Source: Bimastos eiseni
Taxonomy: Eukaryota > Annelida > Clitellata > Crassiclitellata > Lumbricidae
Length of the DNA: 64,000 nucleotides
Reading direction: 5' to 3'
Assembly: GCA_959347315.1 (NCBI GenBank)
Contig: OY365810.1
Location: 8,961,647 to 9,025,646 of the forward strand
The notes under the pieces are model-generated. The model had not been told where the DNA came from, made no database searches, and worked only from the letters and a program-made list of their open reading frames with translations. Below are positions 47,294 to 59,993 of the stretch, one piece after another (the stretch's first letter is position 1; each line of letters starts with the position of its first letter). The position numbers and the translations under genes were made by a program.

Positions 47294-47959
47294 TAAAAAC
47301 GACACTAACCCTAACACTATTAGTTATAAAGGCATTTGCTCCAAACTGTTCAATGGAACAATGATAATTATAATTTTAATGAAACCACAACGGTCACACT
47401 CACACTCACACGGCATGCTTAATGCTTAATTGTGTATAGGTGCCTACACTTTATTTGCAAAGAAATTGTATTGAAACATATTAAATGGCGTCGATGTCAC
47501 AAGCACCAGGTGCGTGCCTACATGTCATTGTCAGGTACGCACGTACAGTAAACTTACGCAGAAGTTAAATAACACTGATGGGAGTAATGTTATACATCTA
47601 ATTTGCAAATATTATTGAAACATGGACAAATAATTATTATGTCATACGCGTTATAAATAAGATTTCCATGATAAGCTTATGTGAGCTACCGTAATTCAGC
47701 ATTTACCGAGGAACATAGTCAATAACACGAGTTGTGATATTACTAATCGAGCTAATCGAACAATCGAGCTAATCGAACAATCGATTAATCGATTGGTAGG
47801 CGATTAATCGATTAATCGCCTACTAATCGATTAATCGAACTAATCGATTAATTGACGCCTATTAATCGCGATTAGTACAAGTCACTAACCGCCCAAGCCT
47901 AACCAGAAACTCGTTGAATTAAGATTAGGTCAATGAGAGATAGCGTTACTTATATTTAC

Positions 47960-48376
47960 CTGTTTTCACCGTCTTCAATTCTTGCTTAAGTTCCTTGACC
48001 TTGTCATGTAATGTCCTGATTGAAGTTTTTTGTGCGAGCTTGCTGTACATGGTATCGATTATAACTCTTGAAGACGATGACTGTTTTGGAATATTTGCAT
48101 ATTGTATTAAGTTCTCAATGAAGAAATTCTTAGAAAATCTATGAAACCCTTCTGGCGGAACCTTCAACTTTTGTCTACAGATTGGACAAGGCATCTCATC
48201 TCCCCTTTCTTTATTGGTCTCGAACTCAATCTCTTGCAGACATTTCATGCAGAATGTATGAATGCATGGCAAGGCTTTAGAATCGGTGAAGATTTCGGTG
48301 CATAAACAACAAGTAGTCATATCGTCGAGATCTTATATTCTGGTTTCACCATTTTGGTCAGACCCATCGCAGCCAT
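47960..48376 (-). pseudogene. gene 7: RING exon fused to a short coiled-coil tail
   Basis: The RING is complete (TTCCLCTEIFTDSKALPCIH, TFCMKC, PCPICRQ). The expected ATG (48376, MAAM) is out of frame with it because of a two-base net change, and a TAA lies just upstream of the next ATG at 48320. After SSSSRV, where genes 5 and 9 start B-box 1, the sequence jumps to LHDKVKELKQELKTVKTG, the end of a coiled-coil exon, then a donor ACAG|GTAAAT in phase 1. A deletion has thus joined the RING exon to the coiled-coil exon, removing both B-boxes. With a dead propeller exon downstream, the gene is a likely pseudogene; a RING-only protein from 48320 cannot be excluded. Confidence 0.75.
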
Positions 48377-48397
48377 TTTTAATCTGGATCGATCCTA

Positions 48398-48420
48398 AAA
48401 TCGAAAGCTCTTTCGATCTT
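48398..48420 (-). promoter_or_regulatory. degraded IRF/ISRE-like palindrome upstream of gene 7
   Basis: AAATCGAAAG CT CTTTCGATCTT has the same position and layout as the sites upstream of genes 5 and 9. One half is changed (AAGATCGAAAGA on the coding strand), so the GAAANNGAAA consensus is lost. Confidence 0.45.
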
Positions 48421-48429
48421 ACTTTTGGC

Positions 48430-50970
48430 GTAGACTCCATGTACACAGTACGGGCCTACATGCCTATCAAAAGTAGGCCTACTACTTCTAGTATGTACGT
48501 GAGAATGAATTTTTGATGGAATATTACCGTCCCCTCGCAAATAAGGTCCCTCTGAACTAAACCGTCTAAATTATAAAATAAAATAAAACGGCGAACAGTT
48601 ACTGAAGACGTTATAATTATTGCAACTCATGCACATACCATGTGAAAAATGTCTTCGATAGCTAGTTCTGCTATTTTCAAATCTACCTCATTGTGTTTTT
48701 GGTGTTGCGCCTGCAATCACAAATGTACTTTTGGTTAACAGTTGGCTCATTTTATCAAGTCCTTTAAATAGATTAAGCATCAATCATTGATAGGTTCAGT
48801 TATCAAGTAACTATCGATGAAAGTGGGTCAGGCTTGTGCCATAAACCGCGAGCTGCGAACTAGGTGGATCGTCATTATTAATTTATTCGACTCTTCAATG
48901 CAACGTTGTAACCGGGAAATGGGAACCATCCCGCGTCAGCTCCAAATGGCTTAGATGCGCGGTTACATCAAGATAAAATTTGGCCCTATACAAAAGTTTT
49001 TTTTATAATAGATGGAATCTGATGGACACTAGCGGAAATGTTCTAGTTCAGAGAGAGAATAATTTCTTTAAGCCATGAAAGCCTATAGGCAATAGAACTT
49101 TTCTGGAATTTTAAAATAATTGTTGCTATCTGCTCTGAATGTGATAAAAGCAGCAAAATAGAAAGTTGAAAGATTTAATGACATTTTCTATTGTACAGAT
49201 GACGTTATACATCATAAGAGCATCGATTACGCGGTATCCATCCTTCTGTCTCTCTAATGTGGTTTGGTGTTTCGGAGAAGGCTTGGCTCTTCATAATAGT
49301 CATGGTAAGAACATGTGAAGCAGAGCGGGTTTAGCAGCAGTTCGCCCGCAAGTGTGGAGGAGTTAAATTCTCAATATTGCTACTGAATAACACAGATATT
49401 CGGTAAGCAATGTGCCATGGGTAAGGGAGCCAGCGTAATACACATCCTGCATGTACTCGGAGAATCGACCAAATTTGGAAATGCGGCCTGCAAGACTTGC
49501 CGTGGTGCGCAGAACTTTATTCATGGCCCCAATCCAGAAAGCCGGAAATCCATCGTTGGTTTGATGCTACAGTGCTCAAGACCAGTGACTACAAAAGCAT
49601 GGACAAGTATCATAGTTGCGATAGGAGTCTGGGGAAGGAAATCACCTTCAGCTGCCGAAGCTGAAAATGGCAGCCGCGGCAAAGGAGATGAGTGTGTCCC
49701 ATAAAAGAGATTTCCTCGTTTATGGTGACTCCCAGTCCTGTACCTAAATGAAATGTGGGCGTTTCACGGCGAAGGAGGCAAGTTCGGCTACGGAAAACTT
49801 CTGGAGCGCGTCTAGACAGATAAATTTACTCATCAGCTGGTTAATGCGCAGGTTATCGTATTCAAGTTTATTGAAAAAGAACTATCAGGGTCACAATGAC
49901 CCGGATTATTATTCCAACTGCTGCTTTGACTTGGACCGCCGGACAGTGCGTATATAGACTACTTGCAGGTCGTTAGCGTGAAAATTATAAAGAACGGTAT
50001 CAGCTGACATTATCGATCCCTGATTGACTGTGTGAATTACATGAAAGTTGAGCCAAGAACGAAGCCTTGGTGCAATCCAATTGGTGCAGGGATATTATTG
50101 TTGGTGAAGATAATGTAACACAAATACTTTCCGCCACAAACTTCCTCTCACGCATCACTTAGTCCTGACAATTATAAATTATTCATATGACTACGTTAGT
50201 CCTTCATATAATCAGAAAGCACCAAACAAGGTTCGAGGGTCAATATGCTTTATTGATCACCATATCAACTCATGCACATGCATGTAGTTATGATAGTACC
50301 TAACTTGGCATCAAACGTAAAACCCAATGAACATAAGGTTCCGCTACCAGTGTCGCCCTATGTACATCAATCATCAATAAAGTGTAATAGTTGTTAGTTA
50401 GCACATGCTAAAAATTGACTGAAATTAATCTATCGCTATGGTGTCTACAATTCATTATTCAATTCCCTTTAATAGCATGGTGGTTCACAATGCGGCAAAC
50501 GCAAAATAACACGCAAAAACACATCAGTAGTTCACGCACAAACCACCCCATTACACATCACATCGTCTTAACATCATCATAGTAACTTTGACCGTCTCCA
50601 AACAAATCACGATTGGCGAAGACCTTTATGGGTTGATATTTTATTGACTATGTCAATTGGCCTAGATATTAAGTAAAATACTAGGAATAAATTCGTAGGC
50701 CAAGATATTCTGTATATCCTTAAAGCACTTGACAGGGATCATTCAGTTTCTCAACTATATTCACTGGAAACAAGGAAATAACTTATACATGTATATTCAA
50801 TTAAAGTTATTCGGTGCATCACCGAGGCCGAATGGCTCGTGTTCTTAGAATAAAAAATGAGCACAAGCAAATGCGAAAAGTTGAATGATGTACTTTAAAT
50901 CAAGATACGTTTTTTAAAAGAGGAAATGTCATTGCAAGTTACATTTTGGTGAAAAAATATTTTAAGCTTT
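48430..50970. other. gene-free stretch
   Basis: No gene recognised. 49400-49960 is somewhat more GC-rich, with overlapping open frames on the plus strand (for example RWFDATVLKTSDYKSMDKYH, and EMWAFHGEGGKFGYGKLLER further on) that look protein-like but match no family I know. The last part is the 3' flank of gene 8. Confidence 0.4.
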
Positions 50971-50976
50971 CTTAAA

Positions 50977-51855
50977 TCATTTGAAATCAACAATAAAAAT
51001 TCGTCCGTCTGCTTATATGTCCATCTCACGGTCCCAATCGTTGTTAGCCACAAATAGTCGACCATTTGACTAATCCAGAAGAATGCTATTTTAGTCAATC
51101 CGCGAATTTCTGCTTTTGAAAGAATTTCTCTTTTGTAATCCAAATCTTTATTCAATAACAAAGCTCGACCGTTAAAATGATCAACGACCATCACAAATCC
51201 ATTTCCATCGGCGTACAAATGGGTTGGAGAATGCATTTGTCCGATGTCAGATCAACATTTTCCACCGAATGATCTCTTTAGCATTCCTTTCGCAACCACC
51301 ATACAGACTCTATGCAGTTCATCAATATCATCGCCATGACTGACCACGAAGTGAGAATTTGACAGTTTAAAGGTATGAAATGGATGGTATATACCTGCCA
51401 TAAATGAGAGAACAATTTCTCAGACCATTAGTTCACATGGTGAATAATCCTTTAATTTGTTTTTATCGTAAACAGATAATATTACGGTTCCATCATTTGT
51501 AACAGACAGACGACCACAATCGTCTCCGATTGACCACTTCTTTATTAAGCTTCCATTTGCATCAACTCTAAAGATTTCTTTCGACTAACCATTAACGGTG
51601 TAGTCAGCTAAGAATAAACATTTATTTTGTCGCAGGATACGATATTCAAAGGGTTAATTAATTCCTTCAGATCCCACGACGATTTAAACTGAATTTCATC
51701 GAATCGTGAACTTCAACTTCTGAGCTGTCTTTACTCACAACAAACAATTCTTTGTCTAAGATCGTCTGCCCTCTGGTGGGTTTCTTTCCTTCTTCTGCGG
51801 CTTTTATTCCCATTGTCTGAACCAAAACTGGATCCGACTTGTATCGAAGTTCTAC
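50977..51855 (-). pseudogene. gene 8: decayed NHL-propeller exon
   Basis: The acceptor (atgttttcag, phase 1) and start (ELRYKSDPVLVQTMGIKAAE, LDKELFVVSKDSSEVEVHDS) are recognisable. Several stops and shifts follow (near 51588, 51420 and 51253, and within 51070-51090). HSPTHLYADGNGFVMVVDHF, LLLNKDLDYKREILSKAEIR and RIFIVDFK mark the end. A LINE begins about 40 bases upstream of the acceptor, and no 5' exons are seen beyond it. Confidence 0.8.
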
Positions 51856-51894
51856 TGAAAACATAAGAGAAAACATGGTCTAATTCCACCAACA

Positions 51895-53450
51895 CCAACT
51901 GAAGTCATGGGCCTTGTTCATACCATTCGACCCACTCATAGCAAAAGAATTGACGGAATTGACCCTACAATAGCTCTTTTATCATTGCCTAATATTGCCT
52001 TGCCATTATCAGAGATTGTCAACTGCTCGTTTGCTACAGAGGTATTTCCGGCTGCTCTCAAAACTGTCAAAGTCATTCCTATCTACAAACTAGGACCCAA
52101 GGAAGAAGTAACTAACTATCGACCAATTTCCATACTGCCCTTTTTCTCAAAATGAATGTATGCTCCCCTAGATAGTTTTATAACAAAAGAAGGGTTGTTA
52201 TTTCCATCTCAACATGGACTCCAGCAGAACCATTCCACCCACATGTATATACCATTGTTAACCATACGGGATAAAATTTCTGAGGCAATTGAAATAAACG
52301 AGTATATTTCTCGATGTAGCTAACGCCTTTGATTCGGTGAATCACAACATTTTAATCCGAAAACTCAGTACCTATGGAATTAGAGGCGTACAGCTAAATT
52401 GGTCTGCAAGCTATCTTGAAAATCGCTCTAAAATTGTATCAGTCAATGATTGTCTTTCAAGATTACGACCCATTTACCATGAGATACCTCAAGGTTCTAA
52501 TCTTGGCTCGCTCCTGTTTTTGATCTATATTAATGAGTTGCCAAATGTATCACCGTCTATGAATTTTGTATTATTCACAGATGATTCCAACATGTTTCAT
52601 TCTCATAAATCAATTGATACTCTATTTCAAAATGTTAAATCTGAACTCCTCAAAGTAGCTGATTGGTCTTGGTCACACAAACTAACCCTCAATCTAGATA
52701 AAACAAATTGCATCCTGTTTAGATCTCATAGAAAAAAATGTCCCCCAGAAAATCTCATCTTAATTCTTGAAGGGACACCCCTCACCCAAAATAGTCTTTA
52801 CCAAATTCCCGGGAGTATACATTGATCAGCACCTGAATTGGAAAGAACACATAAACATTATCTCTAACAAAATAGCCAAAAATATTGGAATACTCTTTCG
52901 CTCATCCAAATTGATTCCCCTCTCTATCCGGACTACACTTTATTATTCTCTCATCTATCCATTCTTAAACTTATTGCAATCTAACTTGGACCTCAACCGA
53001 TAGTTCTAATCTTAAGAAACTCACTACCCTTCAAAAGAGGTTGTCAGATATATAGCAAACGTTACTTATAGAGCACACACCTCTCAGTATTTTCAAAAAT
53101 ATGGGCTATTGAGTGTTGATAAAATCAGGCAGATGCAAATAGGAGAGTTTATGTATCGCTATAATTATGGTTTATTACCACATATTTTAATAACTTTGTT
53201 GGCCTCACATTTGATCGCCACTCCTATCAGATAAGAAACTTGACATCCTATGACCCCTTTATGCACACACAGATACTCGATTGTTTTCTATTCAATGTAC
53301 TGGATCCCACTTTTGGAATCTTCTCCCAACATATGTTCAACACCAGCCAAATATTAGATTATTTAAAAATAAACATCGTCTTTATTTGCTTGAAGACAAC
53401 TCCAAGTATTGAATGTTTGTATTTCTGTCTATTCAATGGATGCAATGAGT
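51895..53450 (+). mobile_element. CR1-like LINE, reverse-transcriptase part
   Basis: Plus-strand pieces in several frames read VTNYRPISILPFFSK, FLDVANAFDSVNHNI, IPQGSNLGSLLFLIYINELP, FVLFTDDSNMFHSHKSIDTL, WSHKLTLNLDKTNCILFR and GVYIDQHLNWKEHINIIS, then a decayed C-terminal end near 53240-53390. The catalytic box is TDD rather than ADD. A likely 3' UTR, ending CCAAATAAAATTAAAATTG, appears at 54985-55205 beyond the foldback element, which therefore split this LINE. The endonuclease part is missing: a 5'-truncated, dead copy. Confidence 0.75.
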
Positions 53451-53465
53451 CCTTGATTAAGGACC

Positions 53466-54984
53466 TCGTCACACTAGACCCCGATCTCACTACGCTTCGA
53501 ACGAATGACCTAGACTCAAGAATGCTGCCGAACGTGATGAGATCGTTGTCGTCTACTGCTGAAATTTATTCCACCACGCCCATAGAGCGTGGGGGAAACG
53601 TGTAGAACGCAGTAGAACCGTAACAGAATCGCAGTTTGATTTTCTGTGAACGCATTGCAATCGCGAGCGATCGTGGCGCCGTCTCCATGAGGGTGGAGAG
53701 CTTGGCCAAATTTTGAACATGTTCAAAACCGTGGTCCGAGCGTGGCGGAAAGAAGCGCACTGCGATCTCATTTGAGCGTGTTGGAGGTCGTAAAAAAATG
53801 GCCTCCCGATCTGAGCACGATGTCGTTACTTTTACATCACGCTCATGGCGATGACCCTGCGACCTGACCACGCTCTCGCTATGACCATAATGCGACGCTG
53901 TCAGGCTCGACTCGTTCTTAATACGATTGCGCAACGCCTAACGCGCGCAGACAACGCCACTTTTGTATTTATGCATGCATTAATGTGCGTATTTACTTGT
54001 ATGTATGAAAATAAGCAACTAATTATCCTGTCGTATTGCAGGCAGAGTGAGGCAAAATCGCAACCTCAGAAAGTTTTTATTTCATTTAATATTTCAGAAA
54101 TACAGTCGAAATTGCTCTATTTGACAAACACCTCTCCATAATAGCCATTATGCTAGCATTACACACTTGTCTTGAAAATTTAATACTACTACTAATATTA
54201 CTACAGTGCAGCACAACAACTTCAATCACTTATGTGCAACAGATGTTGCATTATCATATTGTATCATGTGTTCACGGTCGACCATGCGCCCCTCTTTATC
54301 GTAGCATTCAGTCCTGCCGCCTCATCCTCTTCAGCAAGATGATGGCTTGGTACTCCAGGGATTCGAGTTTGTCCCTGTAGAAGTAACATGTTTCATCCAT
54401 GGCTGACACTGTACTATTTGTGTTACACCCCAATTTCTACTACAAATCGCAGTGGTTTAAATGAGCGTGGTAGTAACGCAGGTTGTACGTTATGAGAACG
54501 TCACATGGTCGTTGTCTGCGAGAGTTAAACGTTGCACAAACTTATTACGAATGGGTCGAGCCTGACGGTGACGCATTATGGTCATAGCGACAACGTTGTC
54601 AAGTCGCAGGGACATCGCCGTGAGCGTGATGTAAAATTAACGACATCATACTCAGATCGGGAGCCAATTTTCACGACCTCTAACACGCTAGCGATACAAT
54701 CACTAAGTTCGCACTACACTTGAGTTACGTCGGTACTACGCTCGCCCCGTTTCTATTACGCTCAAATGCGCTCGCACTGCGCTTCTTTCCGCCACGATCG
54801 CTGAAATTTGGCCAAGCGCTCCACGCTCATAGTGACAGCGCCACGCTCGATCGCGATTGCAATACGTTCGTAGAAGATCAAAATGCGGTTCTACTGCGGT
54901 TCTACGGCGTTTTATACGTTTCCACCACGCTCAACGAGCGTGATGGGAGTGTTGTGAGATTGGGGCCTAGTGTGATTGGGGTAT
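53466..54984. mobile_element. foldback element with ~500-bp inverted ends
   Basis: The left end starts CACACTAGACCCCGATCTCAC and the right end, reversed, CACACTAGGCCCCAATCTCAC. The arms (to about 53965 and from about 54490) share GGTTCTACTGCGGTTCTACG-like, TTGGCCAAATTT, AAGAAGCGCA and TGACGGTGACGCATTATGG-like blocks in inverted order. The left arm has ~90 extra bases. Short GAGCGTGGTGG words repeat inside. No transposase was recognised in the 500-base middle, and no clear target duplication was seen. Confidence 0.7.
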
Positions 54985-55339
54985 AAGGCGCTAGTTAAGA
55001 TTATCTATTTTAATTACCTGATATATGAATGTTATTAATATTGATGCCCATTGCCAGTTTATAAATTCTACATAGGGACCAATGGTTAGCGGGGTCTATG
55101 ACCCCTTTAGGTTCCCTTGTGTAACCAGAACATTAATTTATGTTAACTTGGTCTTTGTCATTTTCAAATTTTTTTTGGTTACCAAATAAAATTAAAATTG
55201 AATTGAATATAAATTCTTTGATTTCATTTAACTACTAGAGGTCAAAACCTGAAGTCAATTGATATAATATATCGTTTACGTTTATATATTTATATATAAT
55301 ATATATATACGTCCTACAGTTAACGTGTCGTTTCTATCT

Positions 55340-56712
55340 AAAATATTGGATCGCATAATTGCCTGTAATTAACTGTGTACCTGGATGCAAATGGTTTACT
55401 TCCTTCCTTGCAATCGGGATTTCGTAGGCACCATTCTACTGAAACTCTCTTGGTTCGCCTTTTGTCTGATTTCTATAGCGCAATGGATTGTGGTCAGATA
55501 ACTCTTCTTGCGCTTTTTGATGTTAGTTCAGCATTTGATTCTTTGGACCATTCCATTCTCCTTCAGCGGCTATCTATTTCTTTTAGCTTGACTGGCGGTC
55601 CACTTGAATGGCTCCGCTCCTTTCTTACTGACCGTACCAATTGTGTTGTAACTGGTACTTCTCGGTCTCGCTGGGTTCCTGCCCCTTTTGGAGTTCCTCA
55701 GGGTTCAGTGCTGGGTCCTTTGCTCTACATTCTCAACACCTTTGATAACAGTCCCCTGCTTACTCTATCTGGCCTACTGCATCAATTGTTTGCAGATGAC
55801 ATTCAAGCTTATGTCCATTGCAAACCAGCTGCAGCAATAGTCTCAGTTGGGCTGATGTGTGATGCCATAAATGTCCTCTCTGAATGGATGACCTCGAATC
55901 GCCTCCTCTTAAATCCCCCAAAACAGAATTTATATGAATTAGCAGTCGCAGACACCTGGCTGAGCTGGATATGCAGATATTGGCTGAGACCTATCCTCAC
56001 ATTACCTTTTCATCTGTTGTGCGTGATCTGGGTGTATTGCTTGATCAGGAGCTTAGTCTCTCGCAACATGTAAACCAGGTTACTCGTAACTGCTACTATC
56101 AGCTGCGTCAGCTTTGGGCAGTTATTCGCTCTCTTACCTTTGAGGCTTCAGTAGTCCTCGTTCATGCTTTTGTAACCAGCAGAGTTGATCACTGCAGCGC
56201 TGTTCTGGCTGGTCTTCCCTGTGCCGTAGTGGTGCGTTTAGATCGCGTTCTTCGCTCTGCGGCCAGGCTTAATTGGACATATACCCAAATTTTCACCGGT
56301 TTCAGCTTATATGCGCGATGTCCTTCACTGGCCACCGGTTCAACAGCGCATCACTTCCCGCATTGCGACACTAGTTTGGCGGTGTCTCTCTGGTTGTTCG
56401 CCATCCTACTTGACTGAACTGTGTCGTCCGGTGTCTGAACTCCTTTCGCGTAGAGCTCTGCGCTCTTCTGCTAAAGGCGAGCTTCTGGTGTCCAGGGCCC
56501 GCTCGTCGCTAATGATGCGTCGAGCTTTCTCAATGGTTGGTCCGTCCACCTGGAATGGGCTCCCGGTTGCCCTCCGTCTTCCCCCCTACAATGATCTACC
56601 TACCTTTTGTATGCTGCTAAAGTCATTTCTTTTTGGCTGTGGCTGGGTTGGGTGCACCTCTGAGTAGTTTCCCTTGTAGTAGTTTCCGCTATATAAATTA
56701 TCGAAATGAATG
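55340..56712 (+). mobile_element. L2/CR1-like LINE, 5'-truncated
   Basis: The frame from 55375 reads LQSGFRRHHSTETLLVRLLS, LFDVSSAFDSLDHSILLQRL, FGVPQGSVLGPLLYI and LHQLFADDIQAYVHCKPAAA, all RT motifs with an intact FADD box. Later frames carry WLSWICRYWLRPIL and DVLHWPPVQQRITSRIATLV through FSMVGPSTWNGLPVALRLPP and LLKSFLFGCGWVG. The 3' end is 'cgctatataaatta' with a GAATGAAT tail. At least two frameshifts separate the parts. No endonuclease domain: truncated. Confidence 0.85.
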
Positions 56713-57989
56713 AATATACCGAGCAAGCACTTACTCCTGGTGATGGGAGATATTAACGCAAAGATAGGGACAGATTTGAGAGCGCAGGACGGAGCAATGG
56801 GTAAATTCAGATATGGGAAAGAAAACGAGAGAGGAGAACGACCTCTGCCTCAGCAACAATCGAAGAGTAATGAACACCGTGTTCTTCCTGAGGAAAAAGA
56901 GCAGGAAATGGACATGGGGGTTACCGGATGGAAGATCAAGGAAAATGATTGATTTCATTTTAGTAATATTAGGTGAAGAGCGAAGTAACATCATGTCGTA
57001 CTTTTTCCATACCAGACATGGCATCCGATCATAAAATGAAGATGAGAGCTACACTCAAAGATACGACTGGGAACAGGTTTGACGTAGAGAGACTGATAGA
57101 CGTAAATACAAAACAACAGTATTGGGCCTTCATAGATAGCAGATGGATACAGGCTGAAAAGGTTCACAAGAGTACGGTAGAAGAAATCTGTAGGGAAATC
57201 AAGAACATATGCATAGAAGCAGCACAGCAGACTCTTAGGTAAAAGAAAAGACAAATGAAGAAGCCACGGATCTCAGACGAGGTACTGCAACTGAGCGATA
57301 AGAGGAGAGATATGAGAGCAACAAAAACAGATAGAGACGTAAACAGAAAAAAGTATAATGAAATTACCAGGTAAATCAAAAACAAGGTAAAGGAATGTAA
57401 GGAAAATGGCTAGAGGAGAAATGCACGGAAGCGGAATACAATGCTACAAGACAAAACACAGGGATGCTGTATCGGTTGGTAGAGGAGATATGTGGTATAG
57501 TGAAAGCAAAAGTTACAACAATCAAAGATGAAGAAAGATCACTGGAGATCAAAAAGGAGATCAACCATAGTTGGAAGCAGTACTACGAAACACTATACAA
57601 CGAGCAAAATCCAGTAGATGGTACAGTGTTAACAGAGCTGCCAGCCTGTAACAACCAGAACCAAATGAAATACATACTCATGGACGCAATAGAGGCAGCC
57701 CTGGTTTGGAGGCAGAGGTTTGAGCTTGAAGAAAGAGAAAGGCACCAGGAGCAGACAATACACGGCAGAGAGGATACAAACAGGCGAAAACTACTCGGCC
57801 GAAATGCTACATGTGCAATAAAATATAGACTACGAAATGCCCAGCGGATTGGAGAAAAGCTGTTATTGTACCAATATACAGGAAAGGTGACAAAACTGAG
57901 TGCGGTAACTACCGAGGGATTAGCCTGCTGAGCATCCCGGAAAAAGTGTACACAACGATACTGCGGCAGCACCTAAGAAGATGGGTGAC

Positions 57990-58385
57990 CGAACAAAATG
58001 GTAGCGGACAATATGGTACGGACAAAATGGTACGGAAAAAATGGTATGGGGACAAAATGGTAGCGACAAAATGGTATGGACAAAATGGTATGGACAAAAT
58101 GGTACGGACAAAATGGTACGGACAAAAGGGTATGGGGACAAAATGGTACGAACAAAATGGAGCGGACAAAATGGTAGCGACAAAATGGTACGGAAAAAAT
58201 GATATTGGGACAAAATGGTAGCGGACAAAATGGTACGGACAAAAGGGTATGGGGAGAAAATGGTATTGGACAAAATGGTATTAGGACAAAATGGTTTTAG
58301 GACAAAATGGTATTGGGACAAAATGGTACGGACAAAATGGTATGGACAAAATGGTATTGGGCGAAATGGTACAGATAAAATGGGC
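57990..58385. repeat. variable-spacer minisatellite, GACAAAATGGTA unit
   Basis: About 25 copies of GACAAAATGGTA with linkers of 0-5 bases (cg, t, tggg, gcg, ttag). It is the reverse complement of the repeat at 1-123. It interrupts the RT domain of an RTE-like LINE. The large open frames here on both strands are artefacts. Confidence 0.95.
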
Positions 58386-58474
58386 AACTACAGTGTCGGA
58401 TTCTACAACTTTTGGTCAAATTCTAATCAGAGATTGGGTTTGACGCAACCACACAAATCAGCTTCGGTGAGCGG

Positions 58475-58562
58475 ACATTCCCCCTGGATATTTCCTCAGG
58501 GACATTTCTTCCCAACATTCTTCCTACATTTCCATCTAGCACATTTCCCTGAACATTTCCCT
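58475..58562. repeat. word repeat, GGGACATTTCC
   Basis: ACATTCC, GATATTTCC, GACATTTCTTCC, ACATTTCC and ACATTTCCCTG recur about seven times with variable joints, in the style of the other word repeats in the window. Confidence 0.65.
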
Positions 58563-58572
58563 TCGTCTGATC

Positions 58573-58846
58573 ACTTACCTAAACAAATATTGAGAAGAAA
58601 GAACAGAACCCGATCCAACACCCCAACGATTGACCAACTTATTATTCTTATTACCGAAATTTGATACCGCCCTTCTTCCAACATCTTTTGCTCAGAAGCG
58701 CATACACACGCCTCGACGGCGCAATTGCCGTTGTACTGCAGAGCAATGGTGCGCGAAGGACTTGCTCAAGGTCCCTACACAGTGACTGAAGCCCCGGACG
58801 AGGCTCGAACCCGCGCGCTCAGCACACGCGGAACGTTACGGGCTGA
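58573..58846 (-). mobile_element. tRNA-derived SINE, head truncated
   Basis: Close copy of 40007-40301, including box B (58811-58801) and the CCTTGAGCAAGTCC body. Box A is missing: the sequence switches to LINE at GGGCTGA|AATGTGG. Confidence 0.65.
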
Positions 58847-59993
58847 AATGTGGAGGTCAAAGGAGATAACAAAGCTCCAAAAATGAAATTGTACGGAACA
58901 CTTGTCATCCCGTACTGCTGTATGGAGCAGAGTGCTGGTGCTTACGCAAGGAGTATGAGAGGAGGCTATCTGTGGCGGAAATTAACTGGCTCAGAAGAAT
59001 TTGGGGGAAAGTAGAGAGAACAAGATCCGGAATTATGTGATCTGAAAGGAATTGGGCCAAGAACAAACAATAATCGATAAAATCAGACGGAAAATCAATT
59101 GGAAAGCTTTGTAACGTCATGTTTGAGTGGGGAATGACTTTTGTGACGACGTTTGACGATGGGTAGGCCTATGTGGAGAAAACAATCGTCCTAAATAGAC
59201 TTGGGCCTATGTCATTTATGATACTCTGGTGGTGTTTAAACTGTCAAGTGCAAAACCCCACAAAGTTGAACTGGACGCCGTTTTTGTTATTTTCGCCGAC
59301 TATGATTAGTCATAGAAGCTACTCTAAGGGAATTAAAGTTTATTTGATTTTAATATGAAAACACAAGAATATTCATGAGCAACTTCTGGAAGCGAATAGG
59401 CTCATAAGACTCAATCTTCGCTCTACCAACACAGCCAATCGAGCCAATTGATATTCACATTAACAAAGCAATTATAAATTATAAAAATACACTTGTCATC
59501 TGAATGCTTAGTGGCAAAAGAGTGAATACCTTATATGTAAATAATTCAGACGTGAGACGCATTATTTTGTATGAAATATTTCGTTCGTTTGGGGGCACAT
59601 GAGATATTATTTCGCATGATATGTTTTCATTTATTTGGGGGCCTCTTGTATTAAATGTTTTCTTTATTAAAGAGTTTCTTGAGATGTTATTTTGTATGAA
59701 AATGTTTCATTCATTTGGGAAACCTCTCAAATTTGGGGGCTCAGATGCACGCGCCTATATTATGTAAACGCGCCACTGGGTATTGCGATACGTTTTCGCG
59801 GTATTAACAATCACTGGATCAGATCTAAAGATCTCACTCTACCGCTGACTGTCTTTGTTATCGTGGATATAGTGACATTTATCTGAATCAAAAATTATGG
59901 AAATTAAAGGTAGCAAGCAGGTTACTTTGATTTTACGAAGAAGTGTTTTGATTTAATTAATTATCGTAATATATGATGGAATTCATCGTCCTT

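Larger units (their letters stand above)
56715..59100 (+). mobile_element. RTE-like LINE, interrupted
   Basis: The endonuclease end reads LLLVMGDINAKIGTDL and, after a shift, ASDHKMKMRATLKDTTGNRF (GD.N and SDH motifs). Linker sequence rich in K, E and R follows. The RT start reads IVPIYRKGDKTECGNYRGIS, LLSIPEKVYTTILRQ (with shifts). A minisatellite and a SINE copy then replace the middle of RT. The 3' part at 58850-59090 reads KLYGTLVIPVLLYGAECWCL, ERRLSVAEINWLRRIWGKVE. The copy is inactive. Confidence 0.75.

Noticed and set aside
57909..58664. Large overlapping frames rich in FCPYHFVRTILS or DKMVRTKWYG
   Set aside because: They are translations of the GACAAAATGGTA minisatellite, open in several phases on both strands.
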